A stretch of 64,000 nucleotides of DNA from an uncultured Latescibacterota bacterium (lineage in GTDB: Bacteria; Latescibacterota; UBA2968; UBA8231): assembly GCA_951813615.1 (NCBI GenBank), contig OX638377.1, positions 744,001 to 808,000 of the forward strand. The letters run 5' to 3'. Under the pieces are notes generated by a model, which made no database searches, was not told where the DNA came from, and saw only the letters and a list, made by a program, of their open reading frames with translations. Below are positions 25,133 to 33,788 of the stretch, one piece after another. A program made the translations under genes and the position numbers. The stretch's first letter is position 1; each line of letters begins with the position of its first letter.

Positions 25133-25172
25133 GCGTAGCGTGGCTAAGACATTTTATAAAGGAGCAAAGGCT

Positions 25173-25436
25173 ATGAAGTCTTTGATCGGCAGTTTCATCG
25201 GGCTGGTGCTGAACGTCAGCGTCGGCGCAGAACCGCTGATTGAGGGTCGGGTGAGCCTGCCGTCCGGGCAGCCAGCGGCCGGCGTGCAGGTGCGGTTGTT
25301 TGATCTGACCGATCTGCGCCGGTTCGTCGGCACGACCACGGACGAGACCGGGCATTTCGTGCTGCCGTTGCGAGCATTCTCTACGGCTAGGGGCACGGCT
25401 CTGCCGACCGACTTTGCGCTGGGGCAGAATTACCCC
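25173..25436 (+). repeat. Direct repeat A, second copy
   Basis: Second copy of the leader plus CnaB-like module, offset 3067 bases from the copy at 22106. After TACCCC the sequence continues into an FlgD-like module that the first gene lacks at this place. Confidence 0.85.
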
Positions 25437-27593
25437 AATCCGTTCAATCCTTCCACCATCATACCCTACCAACTGCCGGCGTCTGCCCATGTGCGGCTGG
25501 AGGTGTTCAATCTGCTGGGGCAGCGCTTGGCGACGTTAGTGGATGCGGAACGGTCGGCGGGGATACACACGGCGCAATGGGATGCTACGGATGCGGCGGG
25601 ACGGGCCGTGGGCGCGGGGGTGTATATCTATCGGTTGAGCAGCGGCGGAATGACGGAGAGTCGGCGGATGGTGTTGGTGGATGGGCAGGCGGGGATTCCG
25701 GCGGTGGGGGCCGCTCCAAGATCGGTGCGGTCGGCGGTCGAGGGGCTGGTGGAAGCGGATGGCTCGGTTTATGGGCTAACCGTTTCGGGCGTGGGTTTGG
25801 TTCCCTATGTGAACCCGACTTTTCGGGTGGGAGTTGATGAGGTGGATATTGTAGTTGAAGAGCACAGCAGTGCACGAATGAAGCTCGCTGCGGATGGGGT
25901 TTTAGGCGATGTGGACGGCAATGGCCAAGTCGATGTTTTCGATGTGCTGTTTGTGCTGCTGTATAGCGTGGATCCGTCTATTGTGCTGCCTAACAACGGC
26001 GATATTTCTCGTGGCGATGTGAACGGCGATGGCCTAGTCGATGTAGCCGATGGTGGGCTCCTGCTCCGATACCTCAGCAATCCATTCGATCCTGCGTTGC
26101 CGCCGGGTATCGGTCAAGATTCCGACAATACCCTTGATGGGGCGACTCAGGTCGATTTAGGAAGCTCGACTGATGGCTCGTTATCAGAGGGGGATACAGC
26201 TTACTTTCGCGTTGAGATGAGCAGTGCAGGCACCTTGACAGCCTATACGACGGGTAGCACGGATACCTACGGCTCTATTTTGGATAGCTCTGGCAACGTC
26301 TTGGATGATGATGATGATGGTGGTAGGGGTTGGAATTTTCGGGTCTCTACTTCTGTTAGTGCAGGCACGTACTACATACGAGTAGAGGGCTGGGAAACAG
26401 GCACCTACACACTGCATGTGGTTGGCCCCTTGGACTTAGTGGTGGCGGCTTCGGTAAGCGATAGCACCTTGGCGTTTGAGCAGCCGTTCACGCTACGGGC
26501 GACGGTGCGCAACCAAGGGGGTGGTGAACCCGAACCAACCGTGCTGTTCTACTACCTCTCGACCGACGCAACGATCACTTCGGACGACACACAGATTAGC
26601 ACTGATGCCGTAAGTCTAGAGGCTTCTAACACTATTGCGAAGTCGCTTTCGTTGACGGCTCCAGAGGAAGCAGGCACCTACTACTACGGGGCTTGCGTCC
26701 AGAGCGTCCCCGACGAGCACAACCCCGATAACAACTGCTCGGATGCGGTGCGAGTGACCGTGTCGAGTGATTTCGTTTTTACACCTTCTGAACCCTCCAC
26801 CTTGTCGCATATGTACTGGACGTCCCCGTCCGAGGGTGTCATCTATCGAGCAGATTTGGATGGCTCCAACGTCGAACCCCTCGTCTCCGGCCTAGACGTG
26901 CCATTCGACTTGGCTTTGGACGTGGCTGGCGGCCAGATGTACTGGAATACCGAGAGTGGTGGCATCTATCGTGCGGCCTTGGACGGGTCCAACGTCGAAA
27001 CCCTCGTCGTCCCTGAAGAGGCAGATTACTACGATCCGGAATCCTTAGCCTTGGATGTGGCTGGCGGCTGGATATACTGGACGGACTCGTCCGGGGATGG
27101 CATCTATCGTGCGGCCTTGGATGGCTCCAACATCGAACCCTTCTTTGAAACCGAAGAGGGTGAACCAACCGGCTTCGGCTTAGCTTTGGACGTAGCTGGG
27201 GGCTGGATATACTGGACGGGCTTATGGCCCTCTGGCATCTATCGTACAGCTTTGGATGGATACGTCGAAACCCGCATCGTCCCCGCAACCCCTGAAATGG
27301 GCCTTCCGACTGACTTGGCTTTGGACGTGTCTGGGGGCCAGATGTACTGGACGGCGGCCATTGAAGGGATATTTGGTATCTATCGTGCGTCCTTGGATGG
27401 CTCCAACGTCGAAACCCTCGTCCCCGACCCCGAAGGGGCGGTAGTCGGCTTGGCTTTGGACGTGTCTGGGGGCCAGATGTACTGGACGGCCTTGGAAGGG
27501 GGTAGCATCTATCGTTCGTCTTTGGATGGTTCCAACGTCGAAACCCTCGTCACTGGACTGAGGGGACCATTCTTCATCGCCCTTGGCCCTTGA
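25173..27593 (+). CDS. Secreted YWTD beta-propeller protein with CnaB-like, internal FlgD-like, dockerin, PPC and CARDB domains
   Basis: This 806-residue paralogue of the preceding protein starts at ATG 25173 with AAAGGAG upstream. Order: signal peptide 1-19; CnaB-like 21-80; internal FlgD-like domain 86-170 (QNYPNPFNPST to RRMVLVD); dockerin-like pair 245-302; PPC domain about 315-415 (GDTAYFRVEM, VSAGTYYIRVEG); CARDB 418-535; six YWTD/LDL-receptor class-B repeats 545-806, each with IYRAALDGSNVET. It ends within the last blade and has no C-terminal sorting domain. The FlgD-like domain normally found at the end is here near the N-terminus. Calcium-dependent cohesin-like partners are not in this window. 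Confidence 0.85.
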   Translation: MKSLIGSFIGLVLNVSVGAEPLIEGRVSLPSGQPAAGVQVRLFDLTDLRRFVGTTTDETGHFVLPLRAFSTARGTALPTDFALGQNYPNPFNPSTIIPYQLPASAHVRLEVFNLLGQRLATLVDAERSAGIHTAQWDATDAAGRAVGAGVYIYRLSSGGMTESRRMVLVDGQAGIPAVGAAPRSVRSAVEGLVEADGSVYGLTVSGVGLVPYVNPTFRVGVDEVDIVVEEHSSARMKLAADGVLGDVDGNGQVDVFDVLFVLLYSVDPSIVLPNNGDISRGDVNGDGLVDVADGGLLLRYLSNPFDPALPPGIGQDSDNTLDGATQVDLGSSTDGSLSEGDTAYFRVEMSSAGTLTAYTTGSTDTYGSILDSSGNVLDDDDDGGRGWNFRVSTSVSAGTYYIRVEGWETGTYTLHVVGPLDLVVAASVSDSTLAFEQPFTLRATVRNQGGGEPEPTVLFYYLSTDATITSDDTQISTDAVSLEASNTIAKSLSLTAPEEAGTYYYGACVQSVPDEHNPDNNCSDAVRVTVSSDFVFTPSEPSTLSHMYWTSPSEGVIYRADLDGSNVEPLVSGLDVPFDLALDVAGGQMYWNTESGGIYRAALDGSNVETLVVPEEADYYDPESLALDVAGGWIYWTDSSGDGIYRAALDGSNIEPFFETEEGEPTGFGLALDVAGGWIYWTGLWPSGIYRTALDGYVETRIVPATPEMGLPTDLALDVSGGQMYWTAAIEGIFGIYRASLDGSNVETLVPDPEGAVVGLALDVSGGQMYWTALEGGSIYRSSLDGSNVETLVTGLRGPFFIALGP
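26415..26776 (+). repeat. Direct repeat B, second copy (CARDB-like module)
   Basis: Second copy of the CARDB-coding stretch, offset 3664 bases from the copy at 22751. Divergence is greater than in repeat A but the reading frame and length are preserved. Confidence 0.8.
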
Positions 27594-27613
27594 AAAACAC
27601 CGGCCCTTTCTAC

Positions 27614-27658
27614 CGGCTCGCCTTCGTCGCCTACGCGCACGAAGGCGAGCCGCTTTCT
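27614..27658 (+). terminator. Rho-independent terminator-like hairpin after the YWTD gene
   Basis: A perfect 14-base stem (27614-27627 with 27639-27652; arms CGGCTCGCCTTCGT and ACGAAGGCGAGCCG) encloses an 11-base loop and is followed by CTTTCT. It starts about 20 bases after the YWTD gene stop. The convergent PPTase gene ends at 27657, at the base of the stem. Confidence 0.75.
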
Positions 27659-28376
27659 AAGGCCGCCAGTGCCAACCCCGCATCCGCCAGTCCACGCCAG
27701 CCCCGCACAAGGCCGCGACATATCCGTCCGCCAGTTCCAAAGCTACCAACTTCCACCGCTCTACCTCGTCCCTCCCCTCGTCCGAGTGCAAAAGCGCCGC
27801 CTCCGCTCCCAGCGACACCGCAAAAGTGCCGAGGCCAGCGGCGATACCGTCGCCCCGCGCCTTGACGTAGGCTTCCTTGCGCGTCCAGATGTTGTAAAAA
27901 GCCGCCCGTCGCTCCTCGTCCGGCACCTGCGCCAGCGCCTCCTGCTCCTCCAGCGAAAAGAAGCGCGCGGCAATTTGCTCGTGCGCGACTTGGGGCCGCA
28001 TCCACTCTACATCGACGCCGACCTCGCGGTCGTGCGCTATCGCGTATAGGGCTAGCTCTTGGGTGTGAGACACGTTGAAATGCAGTCCGCCCTCTGGCAG
28101 AAAGGGCTTGCCGTGCGCGCCGCGCGAAAAAGCCACCGCACCGGGATCTTGGTCGAGGTATAGCCCCAAGAGCTGGCGCAGCATCCCCCGCGCCACCACA
28201 AAGCGCCGCTGATGGGTGCCGGAGAGCAAACCACTCGCCCGCTCGCGCTCTTCCTCGCTCAGACAAGCCGCGAGCGCTGCCTCCTCACCGGCTGCGTCCA
28301 GTTCAACGCACCAGACGTGGATTTCATCGTCGCTGAGCCGAGGCCAGCCCGACGGGGTTTCCCAAGCAATAGTCAT
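27657..28376 (-). CDS. 4'-phosphopantetheinyl transferase, Sfp type
   Basis: This 239-residue PPTase of Sfp/Gsp type has NVSH (101-104), the magnesium-binding GVDVE (120-124) and the WTRKEAYVKARG motif (164-175). It transfers the phosphopantetheine arm from coenzyme A to carrier proteins. No polyketide, peptide synthetase or fatty-acid genes are nearby, so it may be the general enzyme of the cell. Its start at 28376 faces the molybdenum hydroxylase gene across 97 bases. Confidence 0.92.
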   Translation of the reverse strand: MTIAWETPSGWPRLSDDEIHVWCVELDAAGEEAALAACLSEEERERASGLLSGTHQRRFVVARGMLRQLLGLYLDQDPGAVAFSRGAHGKPFLPEGGLHFNVSHTQELALYAIAHDREVGVDVEWMRPQVAHEQIAARFFSLEEQEALAQVPDEERRAAFYNIWTRKEAYVKARGDGIAAGLGTFAVSLGAEAALLHSDEGRDEVERWKLVALELADGYVAALCGAGVDWRMRGWHWRP

Positions 28377-28473
28377 TAAAAGTTCACTTGACGGCGCAGT
28401 TTATCGCATTCAGATTAAGACGGATTAGGAATTCCGAAAACATTTAATCCATATATAAATGAAGGAGTGCTTC

Positions 28474-30783
28474 ATGGCTGCCTTTTCCAGCAAAGATTAT
28501 CCCGATTACACGTCCGACGGCAAGTATAAAGTCATCGGCACCCGCCCCATTCGCCACGACGGCGTCGATAAGGTCACCGGGGCTGCGGTGTACGGGGCCG
28601 ATGTGCGCCTGCCGGGCCTGCTCTATGGCAAGGTTTTGCGCAGCCCGCATCCCCACGCCGAGATTATCTCTATCGACACCTCCAAGGCCCTCGCGCTCGA
28701 TGGAGTGCGCGCCGTGGCCACGGCCAACGACTTGGTCGAGACTGTAGATAAGCTCTCTAATATCGGCGAAACCACCGTTAACGTCCGCGAAATCGCCAAA
28801 AACTCGCTGGCCTCGGACAAGGTGCTCTATACGGGGCACGCGGTCGCGGCTGTGTGCGCGGTCAGCCCCCACATCGCCGAAGAGGCCCTCGACCTAATTG
28901 AGGTCGAATACAAGGTCTTGGAGCCGGTCGTCGATATCCGCGAAGCCATGCGCGACGACGCCCCACTCCTCGATGAAGAGCGCACCACCCGCGCCCTCGG
29001 CGAAGATACGGGCAAGAAGAGCAATATCGCCACCCACAATCAGCACGCCATGGGCGACCTCGAAGCGGGCTTTGCCGAGGCCGACGTGATCGTCGAGCGC
29101 GAATTTCACACGGCGACCATTCACCAGGGCTACATTGAGCCGCACAACACGACCGTGTGGTGGAAAAACGACGGCAGCGTCACCGTGTGGGTGAGCACGC
29201 AAGGGCCGTTTGAGATTCGCTCGCAGGTGTCGGAAGTGCTCAACGTGCCGGTCTCCAAGGTCAAGGTTATTCCCTGCGAAATCGGCGGCGGCTTTGGTGG
29301 CAAGTTCCCCACCTATATGGAGCCCGCCGCGGCCATTATGTCGCACAAAACCGGCCAGCCGGTCAAAATGATCATGAGCCGCACCGAGGTCTTTCAGGGG
29401 ACTGGCCCGGCTCCCGGGTCCTATATGAAGATTAAGATGGGGGCCAAAAACGACGGCACCATCACCGCGGCCCACTGCTACATGGCGTACGAGGCCGGGG
29501 CCTATCCCGGCTCGGCCGTGGGGGCGGGAGCGCAGTGCATTCTCGCGCCTTATTACATCGCCAACGTCACCATCGACGCATACGACGTGGTCGTCAACAA
29601 ACCCAAGTCCTCGGCCTACCGCGCGCCCGGGGCACCCAACGCGGCCTTTGCCTCGGAGAGCGTCATCGACGAGTTGGCCGAAAAGATCGGCATAGACCCG
29701 CTGGCGATGCGGCTACAGAACTCCGCTAAAGAGGGGACGCGCCGCGCCGACGGCACGGTGTACGGGCAGATCGGCTGCGAGGAAACCGTGCAGGCCGCCA
29801 AGGACTCGGAGCACTACCACACCAAGCTCGAAGGCCCTTATCGGGGACGCGGCGTGGCCGGTGGCTTTTGGTTCAACGGCGGTGGCATGTCTTCGGCCGC
29901 CATTGCCGTCAACGACAACGGCACGATCAACTTGACTGAAGGTTCGGTTGACATCGGCGGCAGTCGCGCCGCCATGGCGATGATTGTCGCCGAGACCTTG
30001 GGGCTGCAGGCCGAGGATATCAATCCCTCCATCCCGGACACCAGTTCGATTGGCTTTACCGGCGGCACCGGCGGCAGCCGCGTGTGCTATGCCACGGGTC
30101 ATGCCTGCTACAACGCGGCCGAGGACGTCAAGGCCGAGATGTGCCGGCGCGCTGCCCGGCAGCTAGAAGTTGCCGAGGACGATGTCGAGTTCGAGGATGG
30201 CAGCTTTGTCTGCAAGTCCGATCCCGCTCAGCGGCTCACCTTTGCGGAGGTCGCCGCCAACCAGGGCAGCACCGGCGGTCCGATCACCGGCAAGGGCACG
30301 ATCAACGCCGGCGGCCCGGGCAATGCCTTTGCCGTGCACATCGTCGATGTGGAGATCGATCCAGACACCGGGAAGGTCGAGATTTTGCGCTACACCGCGG
30401 TGCAAGACGTGGGTAAGGCTATCCATCCCTCGTACGTCGAGGGCCAGATCCAGGGCGGGGCCGTGCAGGGCATTGGCTGGGCGCTAACGGAAGGCTACTT
30501 CTACACGGCCGATGGCCAGATGGCCAACCCGACCTTCCTCGACTATCGGATGCCGACCACCTTTGACATCCCCTTGATCGAGACGATTTTGGTCGAAGTG
30601 CCCAATCCGGCCAGCCCGCACGGGATCCGCGGCGTCGGCGAAGTGCCCTTGGTGCCGCCGATGGCCGCCATTGCCAACGCCATGTACGACGCCTTGGGTT
30701 GCCGCTTGGGTGAGTTGCCCATGAGTCCGGACCGGGTCGTCGCCGCCTTACAGGAGCATCAGTTAGAGGAAGCGGCTGGCTGA
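28474..30783 (+). CDS. Xanthine dehydrogenase-family molybdopterin-binding (large) subunit
   Basis: This is a 769-residue molybdenum hydroxylase large subunit. The start is the ATG at 28474, behind AAGGAG; another ATG 15 bases earlier lacks a site. Blocks include GTRPIRHDGVDKVTG at the N-terminus, GGGFGGKF near 275, AYRAPGAPNAAFASE near 375 and a catalytic GVGE near 717 (IRGVGEVPLVPP). The AYxCSFR loop of CO dehydrogenase is absent, so an aldehyde, purine or aromatic substrate is more likely. The FAD and 2Fe-2S subunit genes that usually accompany it are not in the window. Confidence 0.9.
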   Translation: MAAFSSKDYPDYTSDGKYKVIGTRPIRHDGVDKVTGAAVYGADVRLPGLLYGKVLRSPHPHAEIISIDTSKALALDGVRAVATANDLVETVDKLSNIGETTVNVREIAKNSLASDKVLYTGHAVAAVCAVSPHIAEEALDLIEVEYKVLEPVVDIREAMRDDAPLLDEERTTRALGEDTGKKSNIATHNQHAMGDLEAGFAEADVIVEREFHTATIHQGYIEPHNTTVWWKNDGSVTVWVSTQGPFEIRSQVSEVLNVPVSKVKVIPCEIGGGFGGKFPTYMEPAAAIMSHKTGQPVKMIMSRTEVFQGTGPAPGSYMKIKMGAKNDGTITAAHCYMAYEAGAYPGSAVGAGAQCILAPYYIANVTIDAYDVVVNKPKSSAYRAPGAPNAAFASESVIDELAEKIGIDPLAMRLQNSAKEGTRRADGTVYGQIGCEETVQAAKDSEHYHTKLEGPYRGRGVAGGFWFNGGGMSSAAIAVNDNGTINLTEGSVDIGGSRAAMAMIVAETLGLQAEDINPSIPDTSSIGFTGGTGGSRVCYATGHACYNAAEDVKAEMCRRAARQLEVAEDDVEFEDGSFVCKSDPAQRLTFAEVAANQGSTGGPITGKGTINAGGPGNAFAVHIVDVEIDPDTGKVEILRYTAVQDVGKAIHPSYVEGQIQGGAVQGIGWALTEGYFYTADGQMANPTFLDYRMPTTFDIPLIETILVEVPNPASPHGIRGVGEVPLVPPMAAIANAMYDALGCRLGELPMSPDRVVAALQEHQLEEAAG

Positions 30784-30803
30784 GGGGCAGCGCTCTGAGT
30801 ATT

Positions 30804-30838
30804 AGCGCCCGGTTCCTCGTCGGAGCCGGGCGCTTTTA
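30804..30838 (+). terminator. Rho-independent terminator after the molybdenum hydroxylase gene
   Basis: AGCGCCCGG (30804-30812) pairs with CCGGGCGCT (30826-30834). A G-T pair and three further inner pairs extend the stem to about 13 base pairs around a 5-base loop. TTTTATT follows. The position 20 bases past a stop codon and ahead of the next start fits an intrinsic terminator. Confidence 0.88.
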
Positions 30839-30850
30839 TTGATTAGGATT

Positions 30851-31705
30851 ATGGCCGAAAACATCGACCCCGACGACTTTATCGACGCGCTGCTGCCGGT
30901 CGTTGGCCAGTGTGCCCGCGCTTCGCTGATTTTCTACGGCCAAGTCGCCGACATTGGCAAGGCCGCGGACAAGAGCCTCACCGGCAGCAAGGCGCAGGAC
31001 GCTTCCACGGCCTTCACGGTCCTCGACGCGGCCGTGCAGGACATCCTCCTCGCGGCCGTGCTGCAGCATTTCCCGTTTGTGCGCTGCATCGCCGAAGAGC
31101 GCACGCCGCTCAAAAAGCGCTTTGCCGGCAACACCTCGCCCTACGCGGTCATCCTCGATCCCATCGACGGCACCTTGCACTTCAAGCGGGGTGACGCGCC
31201 CTATCACATCGTCATCGGCTTGGCTTGCGATGGCCAAATGCTGGCCGCGATTGTTGCGCGGCCCTCGGAGGATAAAATTTTTACAGCCATCAAGGGCGAG
31301 GGAGCTTTTGTGCGCGTTGGCAATGGTCGCCCGCGTCGCTTGCAGCTACCTGCCGAACCGCGCACGAACAAAGCCTTCATTTCGTCCAAGGCGCGGCCCT
31401 ATCAGGCCCTTGCCCGCCCCGCGCTGGACCCACGCGAAAGCCCGATCGGGGCGGCATTAGTCCTGACGGAGATCGCCGAGGGCGCGCTGTGCGCGTACCT
31501 GACGCGCCAAGTCGAAATTTACGATGTCGGCCCGCCGTCGCTGATTGCCGAAGAAGCCGGGGCGCGCTGCTATATTGGGGAACGCCGCCGCCCGACTTAT
31601 ACTCAGCGCCGCAAATTTGGACACTTTTTGGCCGCGGCCAACGACGAGATCGCCGAACAACTCTTTGCCATTCTGCGCCGCGCGCGCCGAAGCCAACGAC
31701 TATGA
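30851..31705 (+). CDS. Inositol monophosphatase-family phosphatase
   Basis: This 284-residue protein has CIAEE (the first metal glutamates) and LDPIDGTLHF, the lithium-sensitive phosphatase signature. The C-terminal metal Asp block is weaker: YDVGPPSLIAEEAG replaces the usual WD-x-AA, so D is kept but W is not. The start is ATG 30851 because the TTG frame start lies at the edge of the terminator. Family enzymes remove phosphate from inositol phosphates, fructose-1,6-bisphosphate or PAP. It begins a three-gene coupled operon. Confidence 0.82.
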   Translation: MAENIDPDDFIDALLPVVGQCARASLIFYGQVADIGKAADKSLTGSKAQDASTAFTVLDAAVQDILLAAVLQHFPFVRCIAEERTPLKKRFAGNTSPYAVILDPIDGTLHFKRGDAPYHIVIGLACDGQMLAAIVARPSEDKIFTAIKGEGAFVRVGNGRPRRLQLPAEPRTNKAFISSKARPYQALARPALDPRESPIGAALVLTEIAEGALCAYLTRQVEIYDVGPPSLIAEEAGARCYIGERRRPTYTQRRKFGHFLAAANDEIAEQLFAILRRARRSQRL

Positions 31706-32604
31706 GCTACGAAATCAAAGACGTGCTGCCGGTCGTCCACATGCCATACAGCGACGACCAAGCCATTGATTACGCCGTATTGGCAGATGAAGTCGATTAT
31801 CTTTTTGAGACGGGGGCACACGGGTTTTGCCTCGCCTTGGTATCCGACTTGTTGCGCCTGACGGCGGCCGAGCGGCTGGCACTTCCGGCCCGGCTAGTGG
31901 AGTTTGCTCGCGGACGCGGCCCGGTCATCATCGGCGTTGGGGCCGAGGGCACGGCCCAGGCTCGGCTCTACGCCCGCGCGGCTGAAGACGGCGGTGCCGC
32001 GGCCGTCATGGCCATTCCGCCGATTTCCCGCGCCTTGGGCGAGAGCGAGTTACGCGCCTATTTTACCGCCCTGCTCGCCGAGGTCTCCATCCCGGTCATG
32101 ATCCAAGACGCCAGCTCGTATGTCGGCAACCCCATGAGCATTGAATTTCAAGCGTCGCTCTTTGGCGACTACGGCGACCGCGTCCTGTTCAAACCCGAGG
32201 CCACTCCCTTGGGGCCTTGCATCTCGGCCCTGCGCGACCAAACCGAGGGCCGGGCTGGCATATTTGAAGGCAGCGGCGGTTTGCTGCTGATCGACTCCTT
32301 TCGCCGAGGCATTCGCGGCACCATTCCCGGCGTCGAGTTGCTCGATGGCACGGAGGCTCTGTGGCGCGCCCTCGCAGCCGGTGACGAAGAGCGCGCGTAC
32401 CAAATCTATTTCCCCATTTGTGCCCTGTGTACGTTGCAGATCCAAGGGGGCTTGGACGGGTTTATCGTGGTCGAGCGCTACCTGATGCACAAGCGCGGCC
32501 TGTTTCCCAACCAAGTCCATCGCGGCCCCTTGAGCTTTGCGCTCGATGCGGAGACGTGCGCTGAAATTGATCGTCTGTTTGATCTGCTACAGGACGTGCT
32601 ATGA
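31702..32604 (+). CDS. Dihydrodipicolinate synthase-family aldolase
   Basis: This 300-residue TIM-barrel lyase/aldolase has a candidate Schiff-base lysine in RVLFKPEATPLG near 162 and a beta-barrel order like DapA, NanA or KDG aldolase. Its start overlaps the IMPase stop as ATGA, and a longer open frame through the IMPase gene is rejected. The GxxGE substrate motif is changed to GVGAEGT. The pyruvate-dependent acceptor is not predictable; lysine synthesis is not supported because no dap genes are near. Confidence 0.8.
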   Translation: MSYEIKDVLPVVHMPYSDDQAIDYAVLADEVDYLFETGAHGFCLALVSDLLRLTAAERLALPARLVEFARGRGPVIIGVGAEGTAQARLYARAAEDGGAAAVMAIPPISRALGESELRAYFTALLAEVSIPVMIQDASSYVGNPMSIEFQASLFGDYGDRVLFKPEATPLGPCISALRDQTEGRAGIFEGSGGLLLIDSFRRGIRGTIPGVELLDGTEALWRALAAGDEERAYQIYFPICALCTLQIQGGLDGFIVVERYLMHKRGLFPNQVHRGPLSFALDAETCAEIDRLFDLLQDVL

Positions 32605-33767
32605 TCGACTCAAAGCGCATGCAGGCGGTACAAAGCCCGGTGATTCCGCATGTAGCTGCCCTCATCCGCGACAACCCGGGCACCATTTCCCTCGGCCAAG
32701 GCGTGGTGCATTACCCGCCGCCGCCGCAGGCTATGGAGGCGATTGCTCGATTCGGCGGTGAGATTGTCGAGCACCACTATCAGACCGCCCGCGGCCTGCC
32801 CGAACTCCGGGAAGAGCTGCGCCAGAAACTCGCGTGCGAGAATCGAATCGAGGTGGGCGACGACCAGATTCTGATGGTTACGGCTGGTTCCAACATGGGC
32901 TTCTACCACGCCTTGCTCGCCGTTGCCGATCCGGGCGATGAGATCGTCGTGATGTCGCCCTTTTATTTTAACCACGAAATGGCCGTCGGCATGGCCAACT
33001 GTCGGGCCGTGCTCGTGGCCACGGACGATGCCTATCAGCTCGATCTCGACGCGATTGAGGCCGCGATCACAGCGCGCACTCGCGCCATTGTCACGATCTC
33101 GCCCAACAACCCAACGGGTGCAGTCTATCGGCCCGAGGACTTGGCGGCGGTCAATCGGCTCTGCCGCGAGCGGGGTCTCTACCACTTTGCCGACGAGGCG
33201 TACGAGTACTTCACCTATGGCGCGGCGCAGCACTTTTCACCCGGCTCACTGCCCGCAAGCGCCGAGCATACCATTTCGCTATTTTCCTTTTCCAAGGCAT
33301 ACAGCCTCGCCAGTTGGCGGGTCGGCTACCTCGTGGCCCCACGGCATCTGCTCGGTGCGCTGGAAAAGATTCAAGATACCGTGCTCATCTGCCCGCCGGT
33401 CATCTCGCAACGCGCCGCGCTCGGTGCCCTCGCGGCCGGGGCTGCGTACTGTAAGGAATATCTAGCGGGTATGGATGCGGTGCGCCGGCTTTGCCTAGCG
33501 CGGCTCGAAGCGCTCGGCGAGCGCGTGCAGGTGCCGGCGGCCGAAGGAGCCTTTTATTTATTAATGCGCCTGCAAACCGACCTCGACGCCATGGACGTGG
33601 TCGCTCGTTTGGTGCGGGAACACAAGGTTGCCGTTATCCCCGGCAATGCTTTTGGCTTGAGCGCGGACTGCTATTTGCGCGTCGCCTACGGTGCTTTGCG
33701 CCAAGAGGATGTGGCTGAGGGAATGGATCGGCTCGTCGGGGGGCTGGAGCAGATTCTCTCTGCTTGA
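32601..33767 (+). CDS. Class I/II PLP-dependent aminotransferase
   Basis: This 388-residue fold-type I aminotransferase has SPNNPTGAVY near 168, an Asp in FADEAYEYF near 195 and the PLP lysine in SFSKAYSLASWRVGY near 231. An arginine in YLRVAYGAL near 357 would bind the substrate carboxylate. It overlaps the aldolase gene by four bases (ATGA), so IMPase, aldolase and aminotransferase are coordinately made. The amino donor and acceptor are unknown. Confidence 0.9.
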   Translation: MIDSKRMQAVQSPVIPHVAALIRDNPGTISLGQGVVHYPPPPQAMEAIARFGGEIVEHHYQTARGLPELREELRQKLACENRIEVGDDQILMVTAGSNMGFYHALLAVADPGDEIVVMSPFYFNHEMAVGMANCRAVLVATDDAYQLDLDAIEAAITARTRAIVTISPNNPTGAVYRPEDLAAVNRLCRERGLYHFADEAYEYFTYGAAQHFSPGSLPASAEHTISLFSFSKAYSLASWRVGYLVAPRHLLGALEKIQDTVLICPPVISQRAALGALAAGAAYCKEYLAGMDAVRRLCLARLEALGERVQVPAAEGAFYLLMRLQTDLDAMDVVARLVREHKVAVIPGNAFGLSADCYLRVAYGALRQEDVAEGMDRLVGGLEQILSA

Positions 33768-33788
33768 CACGATAGGTTATTTTAGCGT

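Noticed and set aside
25123..25139. GCTACGCTGAGCGTAGC palindrome as terminator of the WD40 gene
   Set aside because: It overlaps the stop codon, its stem would be only about six base pairs, and no T-run follows directly. It is mentioned only as a possible REP-like repeat.
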